Program-made: the position numbers and the translations under genes
Shown here: positions 20,567 to 30,333 of the stretch, piece after piece
Numbering within the stretch: position 1 is the first letter of the stretch
How the letters are laid out: every line of letters begins with the position of its first letter
Assembly: GCF_003722355.1 (NCBI RefSeq)
Contig: NZ_QWDD01000001.1
Span: forward strand, 1,798,001-1,862,000
From: Methylocystis hirsuta
GTDB lineage: Bacteria; Pseudomonadota; Alphaproteobacteria; Rhizobiales; Beijerinckiaceae
Length of the DNA: 64,000 nt
Reading direction: 5' to 3'
Notes under the pieces: model-generated
The model's database searches: none
Told to the model about the DNA's origin: nothing
What the model saw: only the letters and a program-made list of their open reading frames with translations

Positions 20567-21838
20567 TTATTGTGGGCGCGTCGCGCTTAATGGCGCCTGG
20601 GCGGGGGCCCGCGCTTCACGGCTGCGCGCGCTGATAAAGGCGTCAACAGCTTCGGCGGTTTTCTGCGCGGCGCGCTCGCGCCAGTCCTGGGACGTCAGCC
20701 GGGACAGATCCTTCTCGCTCGAGAGATACCCGAGTTCGAGCAGCACGGAGGGAACGTCGAAGGCTTTGAGCACAACGAAACCGGCCGAGCGGCTCGGATT
20801 TTTATTCAGCGCCCCGACTTCCCTCCAAAATGAGATGAGCGAATGCGAAAACTGGCGACTGTAGGCGCGGGTCTCGCGCCGCGTGAGTTCGAACAATATG
20901 TCGCCGACCTCTTCGGCGTCCGCCTTGCTTTCAAGTCCGGCGGCCTGATCCGCGAGATTCTCCTTCTCCGCCATCCGCGCCGCTTCGGCGTCCGAGGCGC
21001 GCTCGGAGACCGTATAAACGGTGGCGCCCTCGACCCGGGACGCGGCGAGCGTGTCCGCGTGAATTGAGACAAACAGGGAAGCATTGTTTTCGCGAGCGAT
21101 TCGCACCCGCTCGGCAAGCGGGAGAAACATGTCGTGGTCGCGGGTCAAAAGCACGCGCGCGCGGCCGGTTTCCTGGATTTTGCCCTGCAGCGCGCGCGCG
21201 AACTCGAGCACCACATCCTTTTCCATTTCGCCGTGCATGGAGGTCGCGCCCATATCGAGCCCGCCATGGCCCGGATCGATGACCACCATGGGCTTGTCCG
21301 TCAGCGCTTTGGCCGCCGTCCCTGGCAGTTTCGGCGGCTCCGCGGGCTGCAGGCGCGCCTGTTCGGCGACGGTCGCGGCGAAATGCCCGGCGCTGGTCGG
21401 AGCGAGCTCGATGACGAGCCGCGGTCCCCCCGCCGCCGCCTCGCTGTCCGCCTTGAGAATTTTGGCGGGCGCCGCGAGATCGATCACGACGCGCGAGCGT
21501 CCCGGCGCGAAGATGCCATAACGATAGGATTTTATGAGCTTGTCGCCGGGCGACAGGCCCGCGTTCGCCTCCATGCGGAAGAGGACTTCGGGCAAATCGA
21601 CGATGATGCGCGGCGGGTTCGCCACGGGATGCGCGGTCACCGGCGGCAGGCCGGTGAGATCGAAGAGGAGGCGGGAGCGATCGGGGAGCGCCTCAATTCG
21701 GGCGGTCAGCGCAGAGATTTCCTTCTGCTGCTCGTCGGCCGCGGCGGGCCGCGCGAGCGCGCCCAGAACCGCGAGGAGCGCAGCCGCCATGGCGATGAAC
21801 GGTGGCGGCGTCCCCGCGCGCAAAGCTGTCCTCCTCAT
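20567..21838 (-). CDS. amiC: N-acetylmuramoyl-L-alanine amidase (AMIN + Amidase_3)
   Basis: Periplasmic zinc amidase of 423 aa that cuts the bond between MurNAc and the peptide stem during cell separation. Signal peptide (FIAMAAALLAVLGALARPAAA), AMIN localisation domain (about 40-150), then Amidase_3 with zinc ligands in DPGHGGLDMGA, GEMEKDVVLEFA and SIHAD, and the catalytic Glu in VLLELGYLSS. An insert after TVYTVSE carries an Ala/Glu-rich helix like the blocking helix of EnvC-activated amidases, so regulation by a LytM factor is plausible. Confidence 0.92.
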   Translation of the reverse strand: MRRTALRAGTPPPFIAMAAALLAVLGALARPAAADEQQKEISALTARIEALPDRSRLLFDLTGLPPVTAHPVANPPRIIVDLPEVLFRMEANAGLSPGDKLIKSYRYGIFAPGRSRVVIDLAAPAKILKADSEAAAGGPRLVIELAPTSAGHFAATVAEQARLQPAEPPKLPGTAAKALTDKPMVVIDPGHGGLDMGATSMHGEMEKDVVLEFARALQGKIQETGRARVLLTRDHDMFLPLAERVRIARENNASLFVSIHADTLAASRVEGATVYTVSERASDAEAARMAEKENLADQAAGLESKADAEEVGDILFELTRRETRAYSRQFSHSLISFWREVGALNKNPSRSAGFVVLKAFDVPSVLLELGYLSSEKDLSRLTSQDWRERAAQKTAEAVDAFISARSREARAPAQAPLSATRPQ

Positions 21839-22485
21839 GTTCGTCCCTAGATTCGCGCGGCGTTTCGATCCGGCAATCGTCGATTTTGGATGAGCGCCGT
21901 TAACGCATCGTTAGCTTATCTGAAAGCCGTCAGCTCCGGGACCTTTTTCCACGAATTTTTCGGTGAATAGCCGAGCCGGCGCTTGCGCCGGCCTACGTCG
22001 ACCGATATGTAAGGAGACAGCTGCGAATTCTGCGGCGCGATATTCTCCGCGAGATGCGGCCGTCAAGTCGAGCCAACAGAATTTCGGACAGTTGCTTTCC
22101 GTTACGCCGCCCCGTGCAGGTCGTGACGTTTGGTCGCCGCCACCTGGCGGCGCGAAAGGTTTTTTGACGATCTCATGGCCAGGACCGTGATAGGCGCGAG
22201 AGCAGGCGATTCCTCCGTGTGGCATGTCCACGCGGCAGGGCGCAGCTTCGCTAAAAACATAGGTTCTTGGCTCGTTCGTCATCTCACGGGGACGAGGCGC
22301 GATGCGCTTTGTCCCGCCGGCTCGCAAGCCGGCAAGCGTATCGCAGGCCTCAGGCCTGTCTCCCTAATCCTCACAAGAAGCGTTCGCGCCGTCAGGATGC
22401 GCCAAAGAGCGGTCGCCGAGTCCTTTCCAGGACTCAGGCTTGCCCCGTCGGCGTTATTGCGCGCCACGCCGCAGAAGAGTCCCCC
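21839..22485. other. Divergent region and long RNase E leader
   Basis: 647 bases between the amidase start and the RNase E start. The part near RNase E contains three good hairpins: 22316-22333 (GCCGGCTCGCAAGCCGGC), 22344-22358 (CAGGCCTCAGGCCTG) and 22418-22435 (GAGTCCTTTCCAGGACTC). RNase E mRNAs usually have long structured 5' leaders through which the enzyme limits its own synthesis; this region fits that pattern, but the promoter is not identified. The open frame upstream of 22486 is not protein-like. Confidence 0.5.
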
Positions 22486-25467
22486 ATGGCTAACAAGATG
22501 CTCATCGACGCCTCCCACCCGGAGGAGACCCGCGTAGTCGTTCTACGTGGAAACCGCGTTCAGGAATTCGATTTCGAGGCTGCCGACAAAAAACCGCTAC
22601 GCGGCAACATTTATCTCGCGAAGGTCACGCGGGTTGAGCCGTCCCTTCAGGCCGCTTTCGTCGACTATGGCGGAAACCGTCACGGCTTTCTGGCCTTCGC
22701 GGAAATTCACCCTGACTACTATCAAATTCCCGTCGCCGATCGACAGGCGCTGCTCGACGAAGAGAGCCGCGCCCATCAGCAGGCCGACGAGGAAGAGCGC
22801 GTTCCGCATGGTCGCGGGCGTCGTTCGCGCCGCCGCCAACACGAGGGCGCCGAGAAGCGCGTGAGCGCCGACGAGGCTGTGACGAGCGAGCCCCTCGAGG
22901 ATTCGGGCGCTTCGCCGGTCGTCATTGAGGATCAGGCCGAAACAGGCTTCGCCGAATCGGCTGAGGAACGGTCTGAAGCCGCGCCGGAGTTCGCGCCCCA
23001 GGCTGGGGCGCAAGAACGTCTTGAAGCTCGGCCAGCGGCCGTCGAGACCGAAGCGCGTGGTCAAGACGTCGGGGCGGAGACGCCTGACGCAGGGAAGCCT
23101 GAATCCGCCGAGGGTCGGTCAGAGCGCGCGGACCTCGAGGCCGAGGCGGGCGATCAGGCGATCGCTACGGCGCAGCATGAGCAGATTTCCATCGATCCCG
23201 CCGGCTTCGGTTCGGTCGAAACCGGCGAAGCCGAGGAGTTCGCCCTCCAGGCGCCGGAGCCTGACCACGAATGGAAAGCGCGCCGGCAGGACGAGCGCGA
23301 CGAGGCGCGTGAACGCGCCCGCGAAGATTCGGAAGACGAAACGGTTGAGGTCAGCGCCCGCGTCGACGCCCCGGTTGAGGAGCACGACGAAGAAGAGCAT
23401 GACGACGAGGACGATCACGTCGAGCACATCGGCGGGGACGCGATGGACGAAGCGCCCTATCGCGCGCCGCGCGCCCGCCGCCAGTACAAAATTCAAGAGG
23501 TCATCAAGCGGCGCCAAGTGCTGCTCGTTCAGGTCGTCAAGGAAGAGCGCGGCAACAAGGGCGCCGCGCTCACGACCTATCTTTCGCTTGCCGGCCGTTA
23601 TTCCGTGCTCATGCCCAACACCGCGCGCGGCGGGGGCATTTCGCGCAAGATCACTGACGGCGCGGACCGCAAGCGGTTGAAAGAGATCGTGCATGATCTC
23701 GAAGTGCCGGAGGGGATGGGCGTCATCCTTCGAACCGCCGGCGCGACGCGGACCAAGCAGGAGGTCAAGCGCGATTTCGAATATCTGCTGCGGCTGTGGG
23801 AGAGCGTGCGCGAATTGACCCTGCGCTCCGCGGCGCCGACGCTCGTCTATGAGGAAGGCTCGCTCATCAAGCGCGCGATTCGCGACCTCTATGGGCGCGA
23901 CGTCGAGGAAGTCGTCGTTTCCGGCGAAGACGCCTATCGCGAGGCCAAAGACTTCATGCGCATGCTGATGCCGAGCCACGCCAAAAACGTGCGCCTGCAT
24001 CGCGAGCCATTTCCGATCTTTGCCGAAAGCGGCGTCGAGGCCCAACTCGATGCGATGTTCTCCAACCATGTCACGCTGAAATCGGGCGGCTATCTGGTGA
24101 TCAACCAGACCGAGGCGCTGGTCGCGATCGACGTGAACTCGGGGCGCTCGACGCGCGAGCACAATATCGAGGACACGGCGCTTCGCACCAATCTCGAAGC
24201 CTCGGACGAAGTCGCGCGGCAGTTGCGACTGCGCGATCTCGCCGGGCTGATCGTCGTCGACTTCATCGACATGGAGGAGAGCCGCAACAATCGCGCCGTT
24301 GAGCGACGCCTCAAGGACGCGCTGAAAAACGACCGCGCCCGCATTCAGGTCGGCCGCATCTCGCATTTCGGCTTGCTCGAAATGTCGCGTCAGCGCATCC
24401 GCGCCGGCGTCGTCGAAGGCTCGACGGTGCCATGTCCGCACTGCGCCGGCGCCGGCCATGTGCGCTCCACCGCTTCCGTTGCGCTGCATGTGCTGCGCGT
24501 GCTGGAAGAGGCGCTGGTCAAGAGCGCCGTGCATGACGTGACGCTGCGCACCCGCGCGGTGGTGGCGCTCTACATTCTCAACCAGAAGCGCGCCCATCTG
24601 CAGGAGCTCGAACGCCGCTTCGGCGTCCATATCACGGTCGCCGCCGATGACACGCTGACCGGCGCGACCTATCACGCGCTTGAGCGCGGAGAACTCGCGA
24701 CCGGGCCGCGCGTTTCGCAGCGCGACGCGCCTTTGCGCGTCGATTCGGTGCTCGCCGAACCTCTTGAGGAAGAGGCGCCGGAAGACGTGATCGCTGGCGA
24801 AATCGTCGAGGCGGAAGAGGAAGCCGTCGAGTCGAACGGCGATCAGCGCGACGAGAACGGCGAACGATCGCGTTTGGGCGCGGATGAAGACGCGTCGCGC
24901 GGCCGTCGTCGTCGCCGTCGCCGAGGCCGTGGCGGCGGCGCACAGGGCGGCGAACTCTTGGCGCCTGGCGCCGAGCAACCGTCCGACGAAGGCCTTGCGA
25001 TCATGGCGGCGATTGAGGGCGCGCCGGCGCCCGTCGAGGACCGGCCTGACCGCCGCGGCGGCCGACGCGGCGGCAATCGCAGTCCAGAGCGCGGTCCTGG
25101 CCGTTGGCGGCGATCCGCCCCGTTGCCAGAGGAATTCAAAGACCCGTCCGCGGTCCTCGCGCTCGACGAGGGTGGTGAGGAGGCTCGCGCCCTGATCTCC
25201 CCGCGTGGGGCGCAGGCGCCGGAGTTTCCCGCGCCTTTGCCGGTTCCGCCGCCGGTAAACGGCGCCGAGATGGCGCCGCCCGCGCAAGAGCGCGCAAGCG
25301 AGCCGGTCGCCCGGATCGCTCCATCTCAGACGGCGCCGACGCCCGTGCCCGCCCCCGAGCCGGTCGCCCCGCGCAAGCCCACGGAAGTGGTCATTACGGA
25401 AGCGGACCCCGACCGCCCGAAGAAGGGCGGCTGGTGGCAGCGCGTGCGCACGCCTTTCGGCAGCTAG
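22486..25467 (+). CDS. rne: Ribonuclease E
   Basis: Endoribonuclease and degradosome scaffold, 993 aa. The S1 domain at the N-terminus (KMLIDASHPEETRVVVLRG, FVDYGGNRHGFL) is split by a long acidic insert (about residues 90-315, rich in Glu, Asp and Ala), a known alphaproteobacterial feature. Catalytic metal ligands Asp549 (VAIDVNSG) and Asp592 (VVDFIDMEE) have the same spacing as in E. coli. The Zn-link CPHCAGAG lies at about 650. The C-terminal half is disordered, with Arg-rich [15 protein letters not shown] patches and Pro-rich sequence, ending in the conserved GWWQRVRTPFG motif. Start ATG at 22486 matches the family. Confidence 0.95.
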   Translation: MANKMLIDASHPEETRVVVLRGNRVQEFDFEAADKKPLRGNIYLAKVTRVEPSLQAAFVDYGGNRHGFLAFAEIHPDYYQIPVADRQALLDEESRAHQQADEEERVPHGRGRRSRRRQHEGAEKRVSADEAVTSEPLEDSGASPVVIEDQAETGFAESAEERSEAAPEFAPQAGAQERLEARPAAVETEARGQDVGAETPDAGKPESAEGRSERADLEAEAGDQAIATAQHEQISIDPAGFGSVETGEAEEFALQAPEPDHEWKARRQDERDEARERAREDSEDETVEVSARVDAPVEEHDEEEHDDEDDHVEHIGGDAMDEAPYRAPRARRQYKIQEVIKRRQVLLVQVVKEERGNKGAALTTYLSLAGRYSVLMPNTARGGGISRKITDGADRKRLKEIVHDLEVPEGMGVILRTAGATRTKQEVKRDFEYLLRLWESVRELTLRSAAPTLVYEEGSLIKRAIRDLYGRDVEEVVVSGEDAYREAKDFMRMLMPSHAKNVRLHREPFPIFAESGVEAQLDAMFSNHVTLKSGGYLVINQTEALVAIDVNSGRSTREHNIEDTALRTNLEASDEVARQLRLRDLAGLIVVDFIDMEESRNNRAVERRLKDALKNDRARIQVGRISHFGLLEMSRQRIRAGVVEGSTVPCPHCAGAGHVRSTASVALHVLRVLEEALVKSAVHDVTLRTRAVVALYILNQKRAHLQELERRFGVHITVAADDTLTGATYHALERGELATGPRVSQRDAPLRVDSVLAEPLEEEAPEDVIAGEIVEAEEEAVESNGDQRDENGERSRLGADEDASRGRRRRRRRGRGGGAQGGELLAPGAEQPSDEGLAIMAAIEGAPAPVEDRPDRRGGRRGGNRSPERGPGRWRRSAPLPEEFKDPSAVLALDEGGEEARALISPRGAQAPEFPAPLPVPPPVNGAEMAPPAQERASEPVARIAPSQTAPTPVPAPEPVAPRKPTEVVITEADPDRPKKGGWWQRVRTPFGS

Positions 25468-25578
25468 AGCGCTTCCCGATCACATGGGATCATGTAATCG
25501 ATAAGGAATCGCTCAAAATCAAAATGGTGGAGCAGGTTCTCATCGAAAAAGTCCGTCAACTTTTTCGGAACCTGCTCT
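25467..25578. repeat. Dispersed palindromic repeat downstream of rne
   Basis: Begins AGAGCGCTTCCCGATCACAT and ends with GGAACCTGCTCT. An inner pair, GAGCAGGTT(C) at about 25530 and (G)AACCTGCTC at about 25567, forms an imperfect hairpin around AAAAAGTCCGTCAACTTTTT. The unit resembles a multi-copy intergenic element found in Hyphomicrobiales. It may serve as a bidirectional terminator between convergent rne and the aminotransferase. Confidence 0.65.
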
Positions 25579-26740
25579 ATCGTCGCAGCCAGGCTTCTAG
25601 GCGGGCGACGCCCTCGCGCACGTCCGCCTCCGGCCCGGCGTAAGAGAGCCGCAGCGTTTTTGCGCCGCGGCGCGGATCAAAATCGAGGCCGGGCGTCGTC
25701 GCGACGCCGGCTTCGTGCAACATCCGCCGACAGAACCCGATCGAATCGTCGGTGAAACGCGAGATGTCGGCGTAGATGTAAAAAGCGCCGTCGGGCGGCG
25801 CGAAATTGTCCAATCCCAATTTGGGAAGACGGTCGAGCAGAAGCGCCCGGTTTCGCGCATAGGCGGCGCGGTTCGCCTCCAGTTCGTCGCCCGCGTCGAA
25901 AGCGGCGAGGGCCGCCCGCTGCGATAAGGTCGGGGCGCAGATCGCGAGCGACTGCTGCAAGCGCTCGAGCGGACGCATCAATTCGGCCGGAGCGACGAGC
26001 CAGCCGAGCCGCCACCCGGTCATCGCATAATATTTCGAAAAGGAATTGATGACGAGGGCGCGTTGCGAGAAGCGCAGCGCGGTCTCCGCCCGCATCTCAT
26101 ATTCGAGTCCGTGATAGATCTCGTCGGAGACGAGAATAATTTCGGCTTCGTCGCAGAAGGCGCAGATCCGCGCCAATTCATCGCGCGCAATCATCGCGCC
26201 GGTCGGATTGGCAGGGCTCATGAAGAGCGCGCCGTGAAGCTTGCGGGCTCGATGGGCCGCTTCCAGCATCGCCGCGGTGGGCGCAAAGCGCGTCTCTTCG
26301 CCGACGTCGAGCAGGACCGGCTCCAGGCCGAGCGCGGAAAGGATGTTCGCATAGGCAGGATAGCCCGGCGCGGTGACAGCGATGCGCGCTCCCGGGTCGA
26401 ATGCCGCGAGAAAGGCGAGCAGAAAGCCGCCGGATGAGCCTGTCGTGACGATGACGCGGTCGGGCGTGACGTCGACGCCATAGCGCTCGCCATAGTGGCG
26501 CGCGATGCGGGCGCGCAGCGGAGCGTCGCCGAGCGCTTCGCCATAGCCGATCGAGCCGTCGCGCAACGACTCGGCGGCGGCCTCGCGCACGCGGCGCGGC
26601 GCGGCGACGCCGGGTTCGCCAAGCTCCAAATGGATGATGCTGCGGCCGGCGCGCTCCAAGGCTTTCGCGTCACGCAGCACGTCCATCGCCATGAAAGGCG
26701 CGATTTGGGAGCGACGGGATGGGGGTAGGGGTGCGTTCAT
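25577..26740 (-). CDS. Class I/II pyridoxal-phosphate aminotransferase
   Basis: A 387-aa cytosolic transaminase, fold type I. PLP-lysine lies in SFSKYYAMTGWRLGW, with NPTGAMI (substrate carboxylate region), SDEIYHGLEY and the C-terminal Arg in TLRLSYAG. It resembles the aspartate/aromatic-type aminotransferases annotated generically in Rhizobiales; the amino donor cannot be told from sequence. It stands alone, divergent from the YjbR gene. Confidence 0.88.
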   Translation of the reverse strand: MNAPLPPSRRSQIAPFMAMDVLRDAKALERAGRSIIHLELGEPGVAAPRRVREAAAESLRDGSIGYGEALGDAPLRARIARHYGERYGVDVTPDRVIVTTGSSGGFLLAFLAAFDPGARIAVTAPGYPAYANILSALGLEPVLLDVGEETRFAPTAAMLEAAHRARKLHGALFMSPANPTGAMIARDELARICAFCDEAEIILVSDEIYHGLEYEMRAETALRFSQRALVINSFSKYYAMTGWRLGWLVAPAELMRPLERLQQSLAICAPTLSQRAALAAFDAGDELEANRAAYARNRALLLDRLPKLGLDNFAPPDGAFYIYADISRFTDDSIGFCRRMLHEAGVATTPGLDFDPRRGAKTLRLSYAGPEADVREGVARLEAWLRR

Positions 26741-26844
26741 ACAAGCCTTCTATTGCCAATCTCCGTTAGGCGCACGCTCTCGCCGCCCCGCGCCATATTA
26801 TCTTGAGCGGCGCGCGCATCGCGCCGGCCATTCATGGAGCAGAC

Positions 26845-27198
26845 ATGGCCAGCAGCCAGGATTTCCGGCGCATCGCACTGTCTCTCGAGGGAACGCGCGA
26901 AGCGCCGCATTTCGACAGATCGGCATTTAGAGCCGCACGCATCTACGCCACTCTGGCGGCCGACGGGCTAACGGCGAACGTGAAATTCGCGCCCGAAGAG
27001 CAGGCGTTCAAATCCATGATGGCGCCGCAGGCGTTTGCGGCTGTCCCCAACGCCTGGGGACGGCAAGGATGGACGACGATTCTGCTCGAGGCGATCGACC
27101 TCTCGGAGCTGCGCGACGCGCTGGAAACGGCTTGGCGTCACGCCGCAACGAAAAAGCCGGCAAAGAAGAAGACAAAGAAGAAGAAATGTACGAATTAA
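26845..27198 (+). CDS. MmcQ/YjbR family protein
   Basis: A 117-aa protein of the DUF419 family (double-wing, DNA-binding-like fold): FRRIALSLEGTREAPHF near the N-terminus and GWTTILLEAIDLSELRDAL near the C-terminus. The tail is strongly basic (KKPAKKKTKKKK), which suggests nucleic acid contact. ATG at 26845 has GGAG nearby. The last 13 bases overlap the next gene, so translation is probably coupled. Function of the family is unknown. Confidence 0.8.
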   Translation: MASSQDFRRIALSLEGTREAPHFDRSAFRAARIYATLAADGLTANVKFAPEEQAFKSMMAPQAFAAVPNAWGRQGWTTILLEAIDLSELRDALETAWRHAATKKPAKKKTKKKKCTN

Positions 27199-28472
27199 GC
27201 GCCATCGAGCTGATTCAGAGATTGTCGATCGCGCTGGCGATCGGGCTGCTCATTGGCTTGGAACGAGGCTGGACGTCACGCGACGAGTCGGAAGGCGAGC
27301 GCGCCGCCGGCCTGCGCACGCATGGGCTTGCCGGACTGCTCGGCGGCGTGTGGGGCGCAATCGTTCAGCCTTTTGGCGCTTCCGGCGTGGTCGCTTTGGC
27401 GATCGCTTTCGCCTTCGTCGGCGCTTTGGTCGGGGTCTATCGCTACCGCGAAAACGTCCGTGACGAGACCTTTGGCGCGACGACCGTCGTCGCGGCGTCG
27501 CTTGCCTTTTCGCTCGGCGCCTTCGCAGTGATCGGCGACATACAGGCGGCGGCCGCGGCTGCGGTCGCCACGACCGCAATCCTGGCGCTCAAGGCGTTTC
27601 TGCACGGTCTCATCAAGCGCATCACCTGGGACGAGCTGCGCTCCGGGCTGGCGCTGCTCGCGATGAGTTTCATCTTGCTGCCGGTTCTGCCCAATCGCGC
27701 CATCGATCCGTGGCAAGCGGTGAACCCTTTCGAATTGTGGCTGATGACCGTTCTGATCGGCGTGATTTCCTTCGCGGGCTACATCGCCGTCAAGGCTGTC
27801 GGCTACCGGCGCGGCGTCGCCGTCGCCGGCATGGCGGGAGGGCTGGCGTCATCGACGGCCGCGACGGCGGCGATGTCTCGGCTGGCGCGGGAGCATCCCG
27901 CGCAGATTGGCGCTTCGGCGGCGGGCGCCATCTTCGCGAATGCGATGATGGCGCCGCGAATCATCGCCGTCATCGCGGTTGTCAATCCGACGCTCGCGTG
28001 GCGCGTGGCGCCGCCGGTCGTTGCGGCCGGCGCGCTCTTCGCGCTCGCCGGAGTCTTTTTGCTGCGACGAAGCGAGCGGCCCGCAGAATCGCGCGGCTTT
28101 TCTGTCGGCAATCCGCTGGACCTGATGGCGGTGCTCAAATTCGGCGCGCTCCTCGCAAGCGTGATGATCCTCTCGCGGCTCGCGACTCATTTCGCCGGAA
28201 GCGCCGGCGCTTATGCGCTCGCGGCCATTTCCGGCATCGTCGACGTTGACGCGATCGGACTGACCATGGCGCGGCTCGGCGCAACCGAAATCGGCATAGG
28301 GGCGGCGGCGGGGGCGGTGCTGCTGGCGCTGCTGTCGAACACGGCGTCGAAAGTGGTGATGGGCTGGGTTATCGGCGGCGCCGCGATGGGCCTAAGACTC
28401 GCCGCGGCTTCCGCTCTCGCCGTCGCCGGCGCGCTCATGGCGTTGTGGCTGGCGGAATTCGCTGGCCTATAG
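27186..28472 (+). CDS. MgtC/SapB family membrane protein with DUF4010
   Basis: A 428-aa integral membrane protein with about 12 hydrophobic segments. The N-terminal MgtC-like part shows IALAIGLLIGLERGW and GLRTHGLAGLLGG; the C-terminal DUF4010 half has VAGMAGGLASSTAATAAMSR and ends in hydrophobic helices. Members are suspected transporters of unknown substrate. It starts inside the 3' end of the YjbR gene and converges on modC, overlapping its 3' end by 6 bases. Confidence 0.82.
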   Translation: MYELSAIELIQRLSIALAIGLLIGLERGWTSRDESEGERAAGLRTHGLAGLLGGVWGAIVQPFGASGVVALAIAFAFVGALVGVYRYRENVRDETFGATTVVAASLAFSLGAFAVIGDIQAAAAAAVATTAILALKAFLHGLIKRITWDELRSGLALLAMSFILLPVLPNRAIDPWQAVNPFELWLMTVLIGVISFAGYIAVKAVGYRRGVAVAGMAGGLASSTAATAAMSRLAREHPAQIGASAAGAIFANAMMAPRIIAVIAVVNPTLAWRVAPPVVAAGALFALAGVFLLRRSERPAESRGFSVGNPLDLMAVLKFGALLASVMILSRLATHFAGSAGAYALAAISGIVDVDAIGLTMARLGATEIGIGAAAGAVLLALLSNTASKVVMGWVIGGAAMGLRLAAASALAVAGALMALWLAEFAGL

Positions 28473-29561
28473 ACCGCGTTCGTCGAGAGCGACAGACTTC
28501 ACCAGGGCGAATACGTCTGCGCCGACGGTCAGCCGCAACTCGTCGAGCGCGAGGCGCGTGATCGCCGAGACAAGACGGTCGCCGCCAATGAGCGTCAGCG
28601 TGACGAAGGCGAGGGCGCTCTCGGTCGCATCGATCTTCTCGATGCGTCCGCGCAAAATCGTGCGCACGCTGGTGTCGCGGGGTTCGGCGGTCGCAAGCGC
28701 GACGTCGGTCGCGCGCATGACGACGCGCGCCTCGCGCTGCGTCGTCAGACGCGCAGCGATCAAGATCTCGCCCGCCGGATGGGCAAGCCGCGTGACGCCG
28801 TATGCTTCGTCGACGGCGACGACGCGCGCTTTGAGCGCGTTGACCACGCCGAATCGGCCGCCTTCGACAAGACGACTCGCGCTCGGCAGCACGTCGAGCG
28901 GCGCGCCGCGCGCGACGACGCGACCGCGATCGAGCACGACGGCCTCGTCTGCGATGCGCGTGACTTCTTCCGGCGCATGGCTGACGTAGATGATCGGGAT
29001 ATCGAGTTCGTCGCGCAGCCGTTCGAGATAGGGCAGCACGTCGAGACGGCGCGCCACGTCGAGCGACGCCAGCGGCTCATCCATGAGCAGCAGTTGCGGA
29101 CGCGTCAGCAGGGCGCGGGCGATCGCCACCCTCTGCCGCTCGCCGCCGGAAAGCGTATCCGGCCAGCGCTCCGCGAGAGCGGCGATGTCGAGCATTTCGC
29201 AGAGCGCGTCGCGGCCCGCCTCGGCCGCCGTGACGCGCGCGCGGGTCATTCCATAGTCGAGATTTCCCTTTACGGTGAGATGGGAAAACAGGCTCGCGTC
29301 CTGGAACACCATGCCGAGCGCGCGGCGATGCGTCGGCACGAAGACGCCACGCGCCTCGTCTTGCCAGACGTCGCCGCCGATCTTGAGAAGCCCGTCGGGC
29401 GCGCGCGCCAGCCCCGCGATGCAGCGAAGGGCGGTGGTCTTGCCCGAGCCGGAAGGGCCAAAAAGCGCCGTCACGCCGCGTCCCGGCAGCTCCAGGTCAA
29501 TGTCGAGCGCGAAGCCGGGATAGGCGAGGCGAAAACGCGCGGCGATGGCGCCGTTAGCCAT
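28467..29561 (-). CDS. modC: Molybdate ABC transporter ATP-binding protein ModC
   Basis: ATPase of the molybdate importer, 364 aa. Walker [10 protein letters not shown], signature [15 protein letters not shown], Walker [13 protein letters not shown] and a C-terminal TOBE/molybdate-binding region (about 290-360, [20 protein letters not shown]) specific to ModC. The ATG at 29559-29561 overlaps modB by 8 bases. Molybdate serves nitrogenase, formate dehydrogenase and other Mo enzymes. Confidence 0.93.
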   Translation of the reverse strand: MANGAIAARFRLAYPGFALDIDLELPGRGVTALFGPSGSGKTTALRCIAGLARAPDGLLKIGGDVWQDEARGVFVPTHRRALGMVFQDASLFSHLTVKGNLDYGMTRARVTAAEAGRDALCEMLDIAALAERWPDTLSGGERQRVAIARALLTRPQLLLMDEPLASLDVARRLDVLPYLERLRDELDIPIIYVSHAPEEVTRIADEAVVLDRGRVVARGAPLDVLPSASRLVEGGRFGVVNALKARVVAVDEAYGVTRLAHPAGEILIAARLTTQREARVVMRATDVALATAEPRDTSVRTILRGRIEKIDATESALAFVTLTLIGGDRLVSAITRLALDELRLTVGADVFALVKSVALDERGL

Positions 29562-30228
29562 AGCGGCCGTTCCGGCGGCGCCCATAGAGCGCGAGGAGAA
29601 CGCAGAAACTGAACAGCAGCATGCCCCCGGCGAGCCAATGTGCGCGCTCGTAGTTCATCGACTCGACCTGGTCGTAAATCAGGACCGACACCACGCGCGT
29701 CTTGTCCGGAATCGCGCCGCCGATCATCAGAACGACGCCGAATTCACCGACCGTATGCGCAAAGCCAAGAATGGCCGCCGTGACGAGACCGGGTCTGGCG
29801 AGCGGCAGCGCCACCGTGAAGAAAGCGTCCAGCGGGCTGGCGCGCAGTGTGGCGGCGGCCTCCAGCGGACGATCGCCCATCGCCTCGAAGGCGTTCTGGA
29901 TCGGCTGCACGACGAACGGCAGCGAGTAGAAGAGCGACGCGACGACAAGGCCGGCGAAGGTGAACGGCAAGGGCGCGACGCCGAAAAACGCCATGAGCCG
30001 GCCCAGCGGTCCATGGGGGCCCATGGCCAGCAGCAGGTAGAAGCCCAGCACCGTCGGCGGCAGAACCAGCGGCAGCGCCACGACGGCCCCTAATGGCCCC
30101 TTGAGCCACGACTGCGTTCGCGCCAGCCACCACGCCAATGGCGCGCCGATCAGGAGCAGCAGAAAGGTGACGATCGTCGCGAGCTTGAGCGTCAGCCAGA
30201 TCGCGGCAAAATCTTCGGATGTCGGCAT
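29554..30228 (-). CDS. modB: Molybdate ABC transporter permease ModB
   Basis: Membrane permease of 224 aa with five to six helices. It has the EAA-type coupling loop ([24 protein letters not shown]) and the ModB-typical [12 protein letters not shown] and [16 protein letters not shown]. The start ATG 30226-30228 is preferred over the open frame that runs 24 codons upstream, because that extension is Pro-rich and lies before the first helix. Second gene of modABC. Confidence 0.92.
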   Translation of the reverse strand: MPTSEDFAAIWLTLKLATIVTFLLLLIGAPLAWWLARTQSWLKGPLGAVVALPLVLPPTVLGFYLLLAMGPHGPLGRLMAFFGVAPLPFTFAGLVVASLFYSLPFVVQPIQNAFEAMGDRPLEAAATLRASPLDAFFTVALPLARPGLVTAAILGFAHTVGEFGVVLMIGGAIPDKTRVVSVLIYDQVESMNYERAHWLAGGMLLFSFCVLLALYGRRRNGRYG

Positions 30229-30333
30229 GCAAGACCTGCCGCCGAGCGGCGGCGGTGGGGTTAAGACGGGCGGAGGGCTGTCAACGTCCGCCTGTTCCAC
30301 ATTTTAGCGGATACGTGCACGGGCGAAACGGGC

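Noticed and set aside
22267..22485. N-terminal extension of RNase E
   Set aside because: The open frame continues upstream, but the sequence is hairpin-rich leader and family similarity begins at 22486.
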